DNA from: an uncultured bacterium
GTDB lineage: Bacteria > Verrucomicrobiota > Kiritimatiellia > CAIKKV01 > CALHGX01
Assembly (NCBI GenBank): GCA_938031185.1
Contig: CALHGX010000025.1
Location: 1 to 49,842, forward strand
Direction of reading: 5' to 3'
DNA length: 49,842 nucleotides
The position numbers were made by a program, and so were the translations under genes. Positions 36,900 through 46,344 of the stretch are shown one piece after another. How positions within the stretch are numbered: the first letter of the stretch is position 1; each line of letters starts with the position of its first letter. The notes beneath the pieces were generated by a model, which was not told the DNA's origin, did not search any database, and saw only the letters and a program-made list of their open reading frames with translations.

Positions 36900-37841
36900 C
36901 GCGACGGCTAGTGCGCTGAGATCGCCGATTTGAGGGCCCAGTGTACTCGGCTCCACCTTGCACGCTTTTAGAGGCCACTCCCACACATACTTCGGCAGCT
37001 TGTCCAGCACCGGTTTCATGATGAAATCGCCCGCATGAATCGCCATGGTGCCCAGGAGCACGACATCCGGGTTGAGAATCATGATCAAGTTGCCGATGCC
37101 TTGGGCCACGCGTTCCGCGAATTCATCCCACTCGCTCATCGCAAAACGATCTCCCGCCCGGGCCGCCTGTTCGAGCGCCAGCATCGTCACACGATCCATG
37201 CCGCCCGCCTTCTCCACCACCAGCGTCTGGATGTTGCCGGAACGAATCTTCTCTTTCAGGCGCTCCGCCACCATGCGTCCTCCCACGTACACTTCCCAGC
37301 ACCCGCGCTGCCCGCATCCGCACATGGGACCGTTCGGATCCAGCACATGATGGCCCACTTCCCCACCGGTATCAGTCGCACCCTGAATTAGTTCCCCATT
37401 CGCGATGATGCCGCCGCCCATACCCGTGCTGAAAGTCAAATACACCAGGTTGCGCGCGCCTTTGTAGCGGCCAAACAAGTATTCGGCCAGTGCACAGGCG
37501 TTCGCATCGTTGTTGAAATACACCGGCGCCGAAAATGCGCGGCGGATCCAATCCACCACCGGCACCTCATGCCAACCAGGATTGTTCGGCGGACAGATCA
37601 TCACCCCCCGCTTCACGCTCAATGGCCCCGGTGCGGAAATGCCAACCGCATCAAGGGATTCCGGCTTCACGCTCGCTTTTTCCAGCACTTCATGACAAAG
37701 ATGGACCAACCGTTTACGATACCCCTCGATGGGTTCTTCCGGCAGCGACGGCATACGCCGCGTGGCCAACACCACCCCTTTGTGCGTGCCGACGCACACG
37801 GCGGTCTTCGTGCCGCCAATGTCAATGCCAAGCAGATTCAT
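36870..37841 (-). CDS. ROK family sugar kinase (glucokinase-like)
   Basis: 323-residue ROK protein acting as a sugar kinase, most likely glucokinase-like or fructokinase-like. Motifs: N-terminal phosphate site LLGIDIGGTKTAV, the catalytic Asp region YFNNDANACALAEYLFG, adenosine-side TFSTGMGGGIIANGEL, and the zinc cluster GHHVLDPNGPMCGCGQRGCWE. There is no N-terminal DNA-binding domain, so it is an enzyme rather than a ROK repressor. The ATG at 37841 starts at the phosphate site; the longer frame adds an Arg-rich leader. It converges with manA and overlaps its end by 30 bases. The exact sugar is unknown. Confidence 0.9.
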   Translation of the reverse strand: MNLLGIDIGGTKTAVCVGTHKGVVLATRRMPSLPEEPIEGYRKRLVHLCHEVLEKASVKPESLDAVGISAPGPLSVKRGVMICPPNNPGWHEVPVVDWIRRAFSAPVYFNNDANACALAEYLFGRYKGARNLVYLTFSTGMGGGIIANGELIQGATDTGGEVGHHVLDPNGPMCGCGQRGCWEVYVGGRMVAERLKEKIRSGNIQTLVVEKAGGMDRVTMLALEQAARAGDRFAMSEWDEFAERVAQGIGNLIMILNPDVVLLGTMAIHAGDFIMKPVLDKLPKYVWEWPLKACKVEPSTLGPQIGDLSALAVALTGLRHAGA

Positions 37842-37940
37842 TTTGCTGATCCTTCCGTTGCGCGTGCGCACTCTACCGGAGCGCCCGACAGAAGCGCAAC
37901 GACGGGTTTTCACCACCCTCTCGTGGCCTGCCTCCCGGCC

Positions 37941-38525
37941 TCACTCGTACTTCCGAATCACAGCCCGAACCACGCCCCCGATCACCAGCGACCGCTGCGG
38001 TCTGATGGGGGGATATTTGCGGTTGGCTGCCTCCAAAACCACGCCGTTTCGATCCCGCAGGAAATATTTCAGCGTCCATTCGTCATCCACCTGCGCCACC
38101 ACGATGTCGCGGTTCTTCGGCGTCGCTCCGCGCTCCACCACCAGCAGGTCGCCGGGGTATATGCCGGCGTCCGTCATTGAGTCGCCCGACACCGTCAACA
38201 GAAACGAGGCGCTCGGCTTCTTGACGAGAAACTCGTCAAGGCTCAAGAGGTCTGTCATTTCCTCTTCGGCGGGCGAGGGGAATCCCGCCTGCACCGAACC
38301 CAACAACCGCACGCCGCCCAACAATCGCGGCGTTGGCGCAATCTTCCGGCCAGCCTTTTCCAGATAGCCGGCCGCTACCATCTGCTCCAGTAAATGGTGC
38401 ACGGTATTCTTTGAACGGCACGAGAAAAGCCGGAGCATCTCCGCGTAGCCCGGCACCCGCCGGTGTTCCCGGATAAACGCCCGCAAACTCGCCGCCTTTT
38501 CTTCAATGTTCAACCGCCGAACCAT
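37941..38525 (-). CDS. lexA: LexA repressor (SOS regulator)
   Basis: 194-residue LexA-type repressor. N-terminal winged helix (NTVHHLLEQMVAAGYLEKAG), then a self-cleavage site Ala80-Gly81 (SVQAGFPSPAEEE), and a Ser-Lys dyad at Ser116 (TVSGDSMTDAG) and Lys153 (EWTLKYFLRD). The start at 38525 has GGAAGG four bases ahead; the longer frame would begin close to the operator. The gene has its own promoter with an inverted-repeat operator inside the spacer, so autoregulation is likely. UmuD is unlikely because the DNA-binding domain is present. The HTH is divergent from the proteobacterial type, in keeping with a non-proteobacterial host. Confidence 0.93.
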   Translation of the reverse strand: MVRRLNIEEKAASLRAFIREHRRVPGYAEMLRLFSCRSKNTVHHLLEQMVAAGYLEKAGRKIAPTPRLLGGVRLLGSVQAGFPSPAEEEMTDLLSLDEFLVKKPSASFLLTVSGDSMTDAGIYPGDLLVVERGATPKNRDIVVAQVDDEWTLKYFLRDRNGVVLEAANRKYPPIRPQRSLVIGGVVRAVIRKYE

Positions 38526-38559
38526 GAGGCCTTCCGAAGTTCTCGATCTACTGAGCTTC

Positions 38560-38588
38560 AACGTAACAGAACTTTAGTTCTACGCCAA
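38560..38588 (-). promoter_or_regulatory. lexA promoter with SOS-type operator in the spacer
   Basis: On the minus strand: TTGGCG (38583-38588), a 17-base spacer and TACGTT (38560-38565). The spacer holds the perfect inverted repeat AGAACT-AA-AGTTCT (38568-38581), whose core GAAC-N4-GTTC is the same arrangement as the Gram-positive SOS box. The -10 is weak (3 of 6), but the geometry fits repression by LexA. Confidence 0.6.
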
Positions 38589-38690
38589 TCTTATAAACGG
38601 AGGCTCCATAGAAAGCAACCCCCTTCGCAAACATCTCGGATAAGGCTTCCCGCCGCAAGAACGTCTCGCGATTCCATGCTCGCGCGGATG

Positions 38691-39734
38691 CTATGGGCGC
38701 CAACGACGGGCTTCGTCATGCATGGCCAAGTAGAGATCCGGTGAAGCGTAACTCGTAACCCAGTTGCCCGCCCCAAGACAAAACCCGCCTCCGGGCTGGC
38801 AAAGCTCCACTACGCACCGAGTACGCTGACGCACGGTTTCGGGGGTGCCGCGCGCCAGCAAATCCACATCCATTCCGCCAAGCAAAGAAATACGCCGCCC
38901 ATAAAGACGTTTGGCCTCCGTAATCGGCAATACCGAATCCTCAAACGAATGTTTGGCGTCCACCTGAAGATCATTGACAAAATCGTCCATCAACTCATAC
39001 ACCTGCCCGCAAGAATGCAGCAAGAATAGCTTCCCCTTTGCATGCGCAAGGTCCGCCAGGCGTTTGTGCCGAGGCATAATATGCCGGCGAATCAACTCCG
39101 GCGCCATCATTAGCGCCGTCTTGTAGCCCAAGTCGTCCGCCACATACACGGCGCCAAAACATGGATGATCGCAACAAGCGCTCAATACGGCTTCCAGAAA
39201 GCATGTGATCTTCTCGAGCAACGCATCCACCAAGTCCGGCATTTCAAGCAGATGGAAGCAGATTTGCTCAAACCCCATCAAGTCCCGCGCCGCCTCCCAC
39301 ACGCTCACCACATGGAAGACACGCATGTCTTCCGGCAACACTCGATCGAGAAAATCCAATACAGACAAGTCAGCCGCCTCGGCCCGCTCCAACGGATACG
39401 CTTCAAGCTCCGCCCATGATCCGATCGGCCCTCGATGTTCCTGAGCCCATCCTCCGGCCAGCGTAGGGGCGCTAATGCGCGCCCCTGGCGGAAAAACGCG
39501 CATCAACTCCATCCCCAGGAAACGATGAACCTCCATGGCGCGAAGAACCTCCACGTGGGGGCTACGCTCCGGGACACGCGCCCATAAATCGAACCGCCCA
39601 GCCAAAGCCGCCTGCATGGCCGCATCTATCCCGTGCTCAAAAAAATACACGCGGTCCGGCGTTCCTTCGCGACGAAGGTTCCGCAACAACCCTTCCCAAT
39701 TTGGCCGAGTTCCTCCAAGCCCTTGGCGTTTCAT
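38691..39734 (-). CDS. URO-D family protein, MtaA/CmuA-like
   Basis: 347-residue protein of the uroporphyrinogen decarboxylase superfamily. The motif LLHSCGQVYELMDDF has the HxCG element that binds zinc in the methyltransferase branch (MtaA/CmuA), and the conserved C-terminal part includes SLLGGMDVDLLARGTPETV and GGGFCLGAGN, where a further Cys could complete the site. The N terminus lacks the Arg-rich active site of true HemE. The ATG at 39734 has AGGAAAGG upstream; the longer frame is not family-like. It lies 46 bases after a second, more distant URO-D protein. A methyl- or C1-transfer role is possible, but many such proteins in PVC bacteria have no known function. Confidence 0.78.
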   Translation of the reverse strand: MKRQGLGGTRPNWEGLLRNLRREGTPDRVYFFEHGIDAAMQAALAGRFDLWARVPERSPHVEVLRAMEVHRFLGMELMRVFPPGARISAPTLAGGWAQEHRGPIGSWAELEAYPLERAEAADLSVLDFLDRVLPEDMRVFHVVSVWEAARDLMGFEQICFHLLEMPDLVDALLEKITCFLEAVLSACCDHPCFGAVYVADDLGYKTALMMAPELIRRHIMPRHKRLADLAHAKGKLFLLHSCGQVYELMDDFVNDLQVDAKHSFEDSVLPITEAKRLYGRRISLLGGMDVDLLARGTPETVRQRTRCVVELCQPGGGFCLGAGNWVTSYASPDLYLAMHDEARRWRP

Positions 39735-39780
39735 ATAGAGGCCTTTCCTAAAGAGGCCGACGGCCGGAGCGCCGCCAACA

Positions 39781-40920
39781 CTAACAAGAAGGGTTGCATC
39801 TGCATTCCAAAGCGCATTCGGCGTAGGCGCGCGCGCTGGCAAACGGCACATCCGGGGGAACGCCGTGATCAACCTCGGGCCAGTACCGGCTGTGCTTCCA
39901 TGCTGACCGGAAACGCCGACGCACTTCTTCCCGGGTGCTGTCAGGGCCCCGTGCTAGTGCCACCTTATCCACGCCACCGTTCAGAACAAACCGCGGATAG
40001 GCTGTCAACAAGGCCTCCGCATCCATGCCCGCAGCCACCTGGCAGGGATGCGTGCCATTCACCTCGCAACGAATCCACACCGGGATGAGCGGCGCAGCGT
40101 TCCCGTCGCTGTCTATCATGCGGAGCTTCACGCCCAAGTCCTTCAAGACGCCGCAAACCTTCCGATAGGCCGGCGCAAAGAACTCTTCAAACGCCGCTGG
40201 CCCGACCAACGGCGCTTGCGTGCTGGCCATGTCCTCAAAGAAGCAGTAGGAGTCCAACCGCACTTCGGCAAGCACACGGGAAAACAGTTCGCAGTAGAAA
40301 GACGCTAGGTCATTCGTGATGGTCTTCACCAGCTCCGGATTATCCGTCATCGCAAAACAGGTGTTCTCCAACCCCACCAATTGCCGTACGGCGCTAAATA
40401 GCCCTCCAAAAGGGAAGCAACCGCCATGCACCGATCGCGTCGCGCTACGCTCCCGAAACTCCGGCAGCTTTTCCCGCCAGTCCTCCGGCAACCGCTCGGC
40501 AGGATCAGGGCGGAAACGGGCCTCGAATATCTTCTTCCAGTCCGCCAGATTTTTGACGGGGTAGTCTAGCCACTCAGACATGGAGCTCATCGCTCCCGAC
40601 GCGCCCATTCGCCCGCCAGTTCTTTCAAAATCGCCTTTGAGCATTCGTCTCGTCACACCGTATTCGTCCTGGACCGTAACGGTGTCTTCATCGCGCGCCA
40701 ACACTTGAATTTCAAAGGTTGGAATCATGTTCAGATTCAGCGGCAGTCCCATCCGATCATCATGCTCCAGCCCCAGGTACACGTTCGGATTGGCATCTGC
40801 CGGTAATCCTTCTTTTCGCCATCTCTCGTAGGTTTCTGCCCAAGGATGAAGGTAGCCCGGCCGGATCAGATCCGGCTTCTCCCCTGCAACCATCGCTTCA
40901 AACCGCTCTCGCCCTGTCAT
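39781..40920 (-). CDS. URO-D family protein lacking the HxCG motif
   Basis: 379-residue URO-D-like protein. The recognisable parts are GGCFPFGGLFSAVRQLVGLEN, CFFEDMASTQAPLVGP, and LGVKLRMIDSDGNAAPLIP, where the HxCG zinc motif of MtaA-like proteins is replaced by DSDGN, then HPCQVAAGMDAEALL. True HemE residues are not evident. The ATG has GGAGG nine bases before it. It is directly upstream of the MtaA-like protein on the same strand and 43 bases after a dehydrogenase. URO-D proteins of this DSDGN type are numerous in PVC genomes and usually found in sugar-related gene groups; their reaction is unknown. Confidence 0.75.
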   Translation of the reverse strand: MTGRERFEAMVAGEKPDLIRPGYLHPWAETYERWRKEGLPADANPNVYLGLEHDDRMGLPLNLNMIPTFEIQVLARDEDTVTVQDEYGVTRRMLKGDFERTGGRMGASGAMSSMSEWLDYPVKNLADWKKIFEARFRPDPAERLPEDWREKLPEFRERSATRSVHGGCFPFGGLFSAVRQLVGLENTCFAMTDNPELVKTITNDLASFYCELFSRVLAEVRLDSYCFFEDMASTQAPLVGPAAFEEFFAPAYRKVCGVLKDLGVKLRMIDSDGNAAPLIPVWIRCEVNGTHPCQVAAGMDAEALLTAYPRFVLNGGVDKVALARGPDSTREEVRRRFRSAWKHSRYWPEVDHGVPPDVPFASARAYAECALECRCNPSC

Positions 40921-40963
40921 CTTGCTGTTTCCTCCGTGCTATTTTTGGGGGGACTCAAGTCGT

Positions 40964-41980
40964 TCACTCAGCCAGCGCCACATCACGACATTGACGATCC
41001 GCCGCCTGTTGCAACAGCAGGGCCGCCCGCAAGGTTCGCAGCACGCGGGCCGTGGTCCGTTCAGCTTCCCCCGCCCTTCCCTCAACATCCGCCAGAAAAT
41101 CAGCCAAATATGACCGCTGCGGCGGCGGCGCCACTGGCAGAAGGCGGGGCGCCGTGTCGTCGTGCGTGGCCACCAGCACCGTCTGCGCGCCCGCCGAGGC
41201 TTCGATCATACCCCCCCGACCATGGCATGTAATTCGCCAATACTGTGGCGCAGTATATCCGCAGCGGTCTGGCGCCAAATACGACACGTCACAGAACACG
41301 CCACAGCCCCCTTCCAGCTCCATCAACGCTTGCGCGGCATTCTGAAAATGCGGCACCTCCGGAAACCCGGCATTCCATGCCCGCGCCGCCGCAATTCGGC
41401 TAATCGGCCGCCCGAGCAGCCAGTCCGTTGCATCCACCACATGCACGCCGATGTCATTCAGCGTCCCTCCGTGGCACCCGGGCTCGAAATACCACGCAGG
41501 ACGCGTCCTATAAAGCAAGGGGTGCTGACCGAAGAATGTTGCAGTGACAACTGTCCCGATCAGTCCTTCTCTCACCGCCTGACGCAGCGTGGCCATCGCC
41601 GGCACTTCCCGGAGATCCAACATAGCGCCCACCGCCAGATGCCGTTCCCGAGCCAATGCCTCTATGCATTCCAGCTCCTCAATCCGGGTGCAGATCGGCT
41701 TGTCGGAAATAACATGACGACCGCTCTCCAAACCCCGTCGAATCAACTGGCCGCGTTTGCCGTAATAGTCGCCCACGGCTAAAAGATCGAACTCCACTTC
41801 TGCCAGCATCCGCTCGAAGTCGGTATGCGTAATCCGTACGCGATCCCCCAGCTTTTCCCGCGTCGCGGCGTCCTCCTCGCAGGCCGCCACCACCTCCACA
41901 TCCGCCCGCCTGCCTGCTGCTTCCAGCAATGCGAAAATGTGCGCGTGTCGAAAACCGACAAATGCCATACGGTGCTTCAC
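40964..41980 (-). CDS. Gfo/Idh/MocA family oxidoreductase (second copy)
   Basis: 338-residue NAD(P)-dependent dehydrogenase-like protein. Rossmann start MAFVGFRHAHIFALLEAAG, with GFRHAH where the usual GxGxxG stands, so cofactor binding may differ. The lysine motif reads ISDKPICTRIEE instead of EKPLA. The C-terminal domain has the family's GGTLNDIGVHVVDATDWLLG, with a His at the catalytic position. GTG start at 41980 with GGAAGG upstream; an ATG four codons in is an alternative. It is distant in sequence from the copy at 7373. Neighbours on both sides are URO-D proteins and a flippase, so a glycan or polyol pathway is plausible. Confidence 0.82.
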   Translation of the reverse strand: MKHRMAFVGFRHAHIFALLEAAGRRADVEVVAACEEDAATREKLGDRVRITHTDFERMLAEVEFDLLAVGDYYGKRGQLIRRGLESGRHVISDKPICTRIEELECIEALARERHLAVGAMLDLREVPAMATLRQAVREGLIGTVVTATFFGQHPLLYRTRPAWYFEPGCHGGTLNDIGVHVVDATDWLLGRPISRIAAARAWNAGFPEVPHFQNAAQALMELEGGCGVFCDVSYLAPDRCGYTAPQYWRITCHGRGGMIEASAGAQTVLVATHDDTAPRLLPVAPPPQRSYLADFLADVEGRAGEAERTTARVLRTLRAALLLQQAADRQCRDVALAE

Positions 41981-42010
41981 GTCTGCCTTCCCTTCCGCCT
42001 CGCCAACCGA

Positions 42011-43384
42011 CTAACCCTGCTCTTCGCCCGGTGAAGCCAGCGCTCTCACCCGCAGCGCCGCCGGTGGGGCCCCATGCCTCCATTTCCAGAACAAGAATGC
42101 CGTTCCCAGAGCCGTGCCCGTCAATACTGCCATCACGCCGCCAAGGGGGGTTAGAAGATGCCCGGTCCCTACCCATCCGATCAAGACAATTGCGTCCGCG
42201 CCTGTCAGCAAGGCGCTCGCCAAACAAACGCTCCTGGATTGCCCAAGACCAAGGAGAAAATAGTAGGGCGTAACACCGAGCAAACTTAAATAGGCCGATG
42301 CCAGCCCCACACGGAACGCCCCCGTCAGCCGCGGATCCAGGTCTTTTCTCAACCACAAGCTCAGCAGCAATGTCGCCATCAACCACACGATCACGAACAA
42401 AGGGGTGCCCAGCAGAACATTCAGGCGCGCCGAACGCCGAAACAACTCCCTCACCCGGTCTCGTCCCTGATCCGCAAGGCCGGAAAGCCGGCTGACCTCG
42501 GGCACCATGGCTTGAAACGCGGAGGTGACCACCCCGCGGAAATACATGCTCGCCGTGTATGCAATATCGTAAACCGCCACGGCATCCACGCCCGCGTATC
42601 GCGAAAGCATCATCTTGTTGAAAGGTCCCAGCGCCATTTCAAATGCCATGCTCCCAAGCACGCCCATGCCGTAACCGATCAAACGCCTGAAGCTCTCCCC
42701 ATTGACCCGAGTGAAAAGCCAGTAGCGAATCCGCGTCAGCCGGGAAACCATCGCAATATAAAAAACGTGCGAGAGCACCTCTGCCACGACATACCCGACC
42801 AGCAACGCTGCCACGCCCACGCCGCGCCAGAGAAGCAGCGCCGATAACCCCACCGAGACCACCCGTCCGCCAATTCGTCCGTAGTTGACCAAATCCATCC
42901 GGCCCAGTCCGCTCAGCGTGGCCGCAAACGCCCGCACAATGAAAACATAGAGCGAGAGCAGGCAGACCGCCGGCAGCAAGGCCCGGACCAGTGCGGCGTC
43001 GTCCGGCGTCAACCGGAACAGCCCAACCACTTGTTCCCGCAGTACAAGAATCACCGCCACAATCAGCAGTCCGCTCGCAAGTAGCGTGGCCATCGCGGTG
43101 ATGACGTCCCGTTCAAGACGATCGAAATCCCTCCGGCCGTAGTGATACGCAACAAAACGAGACACCGCCGCATTCATGCCGAGGTTGCCCATCTGGGCGG
43201 ATGCGATGACCGCCGTCAGCACCAGCCACAAGCCATATCGCTCATATCCGAGAAAATGAAGAAATATCGGATACGATACGGCGGTGACAACAAAGTTGAG
43301 GCTTGTCGTCGCCACGCCGGAGGTCATGTTCCGGCGCAACGGCGAGCCTAGCAAAATCCGAATGCCATGCAGAATGGTTGACAC
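42011..43384 (-). CDS. oligosaccharide flippase-like membrane protein (Wzx/MATE superfamily)
   Basis: Integral membrane protein of 457 residues with about 12 hydrophobic segments, of the polysaccharide biosynthesis/MATE type. The N terminus (NFVVTAVSYPIFLHFLGYERYGLW, then TAVIASAQMGNLGMNAAVSRFVA) is typical of Wzx-like lipid-linked oligosaccharide translocases. Positively charged cytoplasmic loops follow the usual pattern. GTG start with no strong ribosome site. It ends 30 bases before the dehydrogenase start. A substrate cannot be inferred. It may export a cell-surface glycan precursor built by neighbouring sugar genes. Confidence 0.82.
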   Translation of the reverse strand: MSTILHGIRILLGSPLRRNMTSGVATTSLNFVVTAVSYPIFLHFLGYERYGLWLVLTAVIASAQMGNLGMNAAVSRFVAYHYGRRDFDRLERDVITAMATLLASGLLIVAVILVLREQVVGLFRLTPDDAALVRALLPAVCLLSLYVFIVRAFAATLSGLGRMDLVNYGRIGGRVVSVGLSALLLWRGVGVAALLVGYVVAEVLSHVFYIAMVSRLTRIRYWLFTRVNGESFRRLIGYGMGVLGSMAFEMALGPFNKMMLSRYAGVDAVAVYDIAYTASMYFRGVVTSAFQAMVPEVSRLSGLADQGRDRVRELFRRSARLNVLLGTPLFVIVWLMATLLLSLWLRKDLDPRLTGAFRVGLASAYLSLLGVTPYYFLLGLGQSRSVCLASALLTGADAIVLIGWVGTGHLLTPLGGVMAVLTGTALGTAFLFWKWRHGAPPAALRVRALASPGEEQG

Positions 43385-43671
43385 AATGTTGCCAAACTGT
43401 CTGCCAACTTTTATCAGCCTAGACAGCGCTTCACCGGCGCTTCAATGCGCAGCAGCCCCAAGGAAGCAGTGATCCTAACTTTCTTCTCCAATGAGCGATC
43501 CAATATGCTGCTCCGATTCGGCCGTCTTGCGGGCCGCGTCATGACCGATTTCCCGCGCGCACTTCATGGTGACCGGTATCTCGGCAGGACGCTTCAAGAA
43601 ATCACGCAAGCTGTGAAGCTGGCTCCCCCGCAATAAACCACGTCGCCGACATTCTTGTTCTTTCTTTTCTG

Positions 43672-44715
43672 TTAAAAAAACAACTTGGCCAGCCGCAAAG
43701 CGCCTTGCTTCCAAGGAACTCGATGGCTCACGCCACCGGCCTTGTTCAACCGATCACGATTGGCCAGATACCAGTGATAATTGCGGATCAATGCGTCCCG
43801 GTTCGAATACTTCGGGCGAAACCCAAGGACCTTTTCCGCTTTCTCGATGGACACAAACGATTCCTTGCCCACGGTCTCATAGACCCATTTGTACAGCGGC
43901 GACCATCCCAGCTTCTCCAGTATCCTCAAGACCATAATGGCTGGGCCTTCGGGAATCGAAACCACCCGCCGCCCAAAACCAGCCTCGTCCAGCACCGCTT
44001 GAAAGTCCGTGCGCGGGGTTCCGAATTCGCTCGCGCCGATGTTGAACGTGTCGTTGCAACGTGCCTCCGGAAGCTCGATGCAGAGCCGGATCGCCTCGCA
44101 CAAGTCCTCCACGTCCAAGTATTGATAACGATTGTCTCCTCGCCCCAGGATGGGGAAATTGTGCCCCTCGCTCGCCCACTCGTAAAACATCGCAAACACC
44201 CCCAGCCGCTCCGGCCCGATGAAGGACTTGGGCCGCAGAATGGGCACACACATACCCTTCTTCCGATACTCCAAACAGACGGCCTCGGCCTGAATTTTCG
44301 CCTCGCCGTATGGGCCCACACCTTCCAACCGATCGGTTTCGTATATCGGATGATGATCCGGAATCCCATAGACTGCCGTGGATGAAATGTGGACCACCCG
44401 GCGAATGCCGGCCCGCCTCGCCTCCTCCAAGACCACACGCGTGCCCTCGACATCAGTTGAATAAATGTCTTCCGGCTTGTACAGCGGCAGCGCCGCGGCG
44501 GCATGCACCACCACATCCGCGCCCTGACAAGCCGCCCGCACGTCATCCGGCTTTCGAATATCACCCGTCAACGCTTTGACGCGGTCCCGCACATCGGGGT
44601 AGTCAAAAGGCGCAAGGTCCAGGGAAATCACCCCGTGTCCTCGTTCGAGCAGATATCTCGCCAGATTGATGCCGAGAAAACCGGCGCCGCCAGTGATGAG
44701 AGCCGTGCAACTCAC
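43672..44715 (-). CDS. NAD-dependent epimerase/dehydratase
   Basis: 347-residue extended short-chain dehydrogenase acting on a nucleotide sugar or similar. N-terminal NAD site [19 protein letters not shown], catalytic region with HISSTAVYG and Tyr-x3-Lys in [11 protein letters not shown], then the substrate part [12 protein letters not shown] and [18 protein letters not shown] start at 44715 overlapping the stop of the LarA-like gene as GTGA, so they are coupled. The protein ends with a charged basic tail after [11 protein letters not shown]. Substrate unknown. The pairing with a LarA-like protein is unusual for a surface-sugar enzyme and suggests both act on the same sugar acid or hydroxy acid. 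Confidence 0.88.
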   Translation of the reverse strand: MSCTALITGGAGFLGINLARYLLERGHGVISLDLAPFDYPDVRDRVKALTGDIRKPDDVRAACQGADVVVHAAAALPLYKPEDIYSTDVEGTRVVLEEARRAGIRRVVHISSTAVYGIPDHHPIYETDRLEGVGPYGEAKIQAEAVCLEYRKKGMCVPILRPKSFIGPERLGVFAMFYEWASEGHNFPILGRGDNRYQYLDVEDLCEAIRLCIELPEARCNDTFNIGASEFGTPRTDFQAVLDEAGFGRRVVSIPEGPAIMVLRILEKLGWSPLYKWVYETVGKESFVSIEKAEKVLGFRPKYSNRDALIRNYHWYLANRDRLNKAGGVSHRVPWKQGALRLAKLFF

Positions 44716-46052
44716 AATGAGCCCCTCCCGTTCTTGTTCTTCGCTTCAGTTCCGTCTCGATCCATCAGGCGATCGCGTGTCGCCCACAAACCCGCGGACG
44801 GCGTGCCGATGAAATACACTTCCTCCCCGTCCGGCATCACGTTGACGCCCGGTTTCATCCGTTCTGGATTATAGCGAGTCCAGACCTTCCGCAAATCGGC
44901 GTAATTGAAGCCCACCGACCGAATATCCTCCTCGGACATGTGCCCCGGCGCGTACGTAATGGTGAAACGGCCTTCTGAGGAGCCATGAATCAGATGCGCG
45001 GTCGCATGCGTCAGATCCTTGAGATCCCCGCCCTCCGGACACGCCCGCCACAAGTTCATGATGCGATCGGTGCCGCAATACCCGTATTTCCGAATCACAG
45101 CATCCACATCGGGCTGCTCGCCGAACCGGCGCAAACCCGGCGCCATGATGAGCAGTTCGCCGCCGTCCGCCATGGCCATGCGGGTGCGATAGATGGCCTT
45201 ATTGGCCACCCAGGTGCTGTGGAATTCATCGCCCTGCATCACCGCCACAACCTTCTTCAGGGGCGGCACGATGGTGATGTTCTCCCGTTGCGATGTCCGG
45301 GCGGCTTCGAGATATGTTTCCTGATCTTCGCCCGCAAAAACTCCCGTATGGCGCAAGGTTCCTTCGCCATCATACGCCATGGTGACCATGAAATACGCGT
45401 CCGGCAGCGTCGCAAGGAAGTCCCGCTCCGCCTTGTCGTAACAAGCCCGCAACGGCGTAACCAAACGCCCAAGGTTGTTTTCGATTCCGCAGCACGCGGC
45501 CATCATGTGACTGGCGGTAATGGTCGGTTTGCCCCCAACCCCGATAAAATAGTTCTTGTTGTGATTGGCAAAACCAAGCACCTCATGCGGCACCACGTGC
45601 CCCACGTGCAGAATCAGATCCCACTGCTCTTCCAATAGCATGCGGTTTAAAGAAATGGGAATCGCCCAATCGGCCTTGCCATGCGAGACCTCCCTGACAA
45701 AGATTGCCGGCACTTCCCCGATGGTCTTGTAGCCGCCGCGCCAGTCATGGGCGTGAATGCGCTCTTCCGGAATGTCGCCAAACATCCAGCGATTCTCTTC
45801 CGGGGTGTGCGGCACATGCTGCCCCAAGGTCGGGATAACATGCACCTCCGCCTCGTCGGCAAGGCGGTGATACATCTCGCGCGTGATCCACCCTGCTCCG
45901 CTGTGCGCTCGCGTGATATCCGGAGGCAGGAGCAGCACCCGTCTCGGATGACGGCACAGACGCTCGCGCGCCATTTGCACGAACCGCCCCGCTGCGTCCA
46001 GCACCCCGGCCCGCGTCAGCGCGGCTCCGCCCTTCTCAACAAACCAAGGCAC
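44712..46052 (-). CDS. LarA-like protein (nickel-pincer-nucleotide family, DUF2088 type)
   Basis: 446-residue relative of lactate racemase LarA. Family marks include [10 protein letters not shown] (the DxTR element), [21 protein letters not shown], and the stretch [23 protein letters not shown], where LarA has its H-rich and Lys-bearing loop; Lys is present at the position that binds the nickel-pincer cofactor, but the surrounding GG is replaced by NHN. A second SHMMAA His follows. Length agrees with the family (about 430). GTG start with a GAGGAGG ribosome site. It may be a racemase or epimerase of a sugar acid using the NPN cofactor, but cofactor genes larB, larC and larE are not in this window. 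Confidence 0.78.
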   Translation of the reverse strand: MPWFVEKGGAALTRAGVLDAAGRFVQMARERLCRHPRRVLLLPPDITRAHSGAGWITREMYHRLADEAEVHVIPTLGQHVPHTPEENRWMFGDIPEERIHAHDWRGGYKTIGEVPAIFVREVSHGKADWAIPISLNRMLLEEQWDLILHVGHVVPHEVLGFANHNKNYFIGVGGKPTITASHMMAACCGIENNLGRLVTPLRACYDKAERDFLATLPDAYFMVTMAYDGEGTLRHTGVFAGEDQETYLEAARTSQRENITIVPPLKKVVAVMQGDEFHSTWVANKAIYRTRMAMADGGELLIMAPGLRRFGEQPDVDAVIRKYGYCGTDRIMNLWRACPEGGDLKDLTHATAHLIHGSSEGRFTITYAPGHMSEEDIRSVGFNYADLRKVWTRYNPERMKPGVNVMPDGEEVYFIGTPSAGLWATRDRLMDRDGTEAKNKNGRGSL

Positions 46053-46344
46053 AACCCCTCCTCTCTTCAGGCGTCACGGTGCCGAACGCCTCATCCGGCC
46101 CTAAAACGCATGTCCAGCCACCACAACAAATAAAAGAAGCCTAGCGCAACGTCCTTGATGCACTCAATCGAAAACCGGCTGCCGCAACGACAAGCGACCC
46201 GCTCGGCAGCAGCGGCTTTGTATACAGGTCAAGGGTAATTTGAGCTGGCCAATTCGCCCGCTGCAGCCATATGTTTCCGTCCGTCACCCATCAGCACATT
46301 CCGACCGAAAAAGACAACTGTCTGTTCCGCAAAGGCACCATTGC
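46053..46344. other. intergenic stretch before the GH3 remnant
   Basis: About 290 bases between the LarA-like gene start and the first recognisable GH3 sequence. It should contain the promoter of the LarA-like gene and perhaps more of the decayed GH3 gene, but I can align nothing to a GH3 N terminus in any frame. Confidence 0.4.

Noticed and set aside
43475..43567. Short minus-strand frame MKCAREIGHDAARKTAESEQ between the flippase and the epimerase
   Set aside because: Helical and charged, so it could be a small protein, but it has only 30 codons from its ATG, no ribosome site and no family I recognise.
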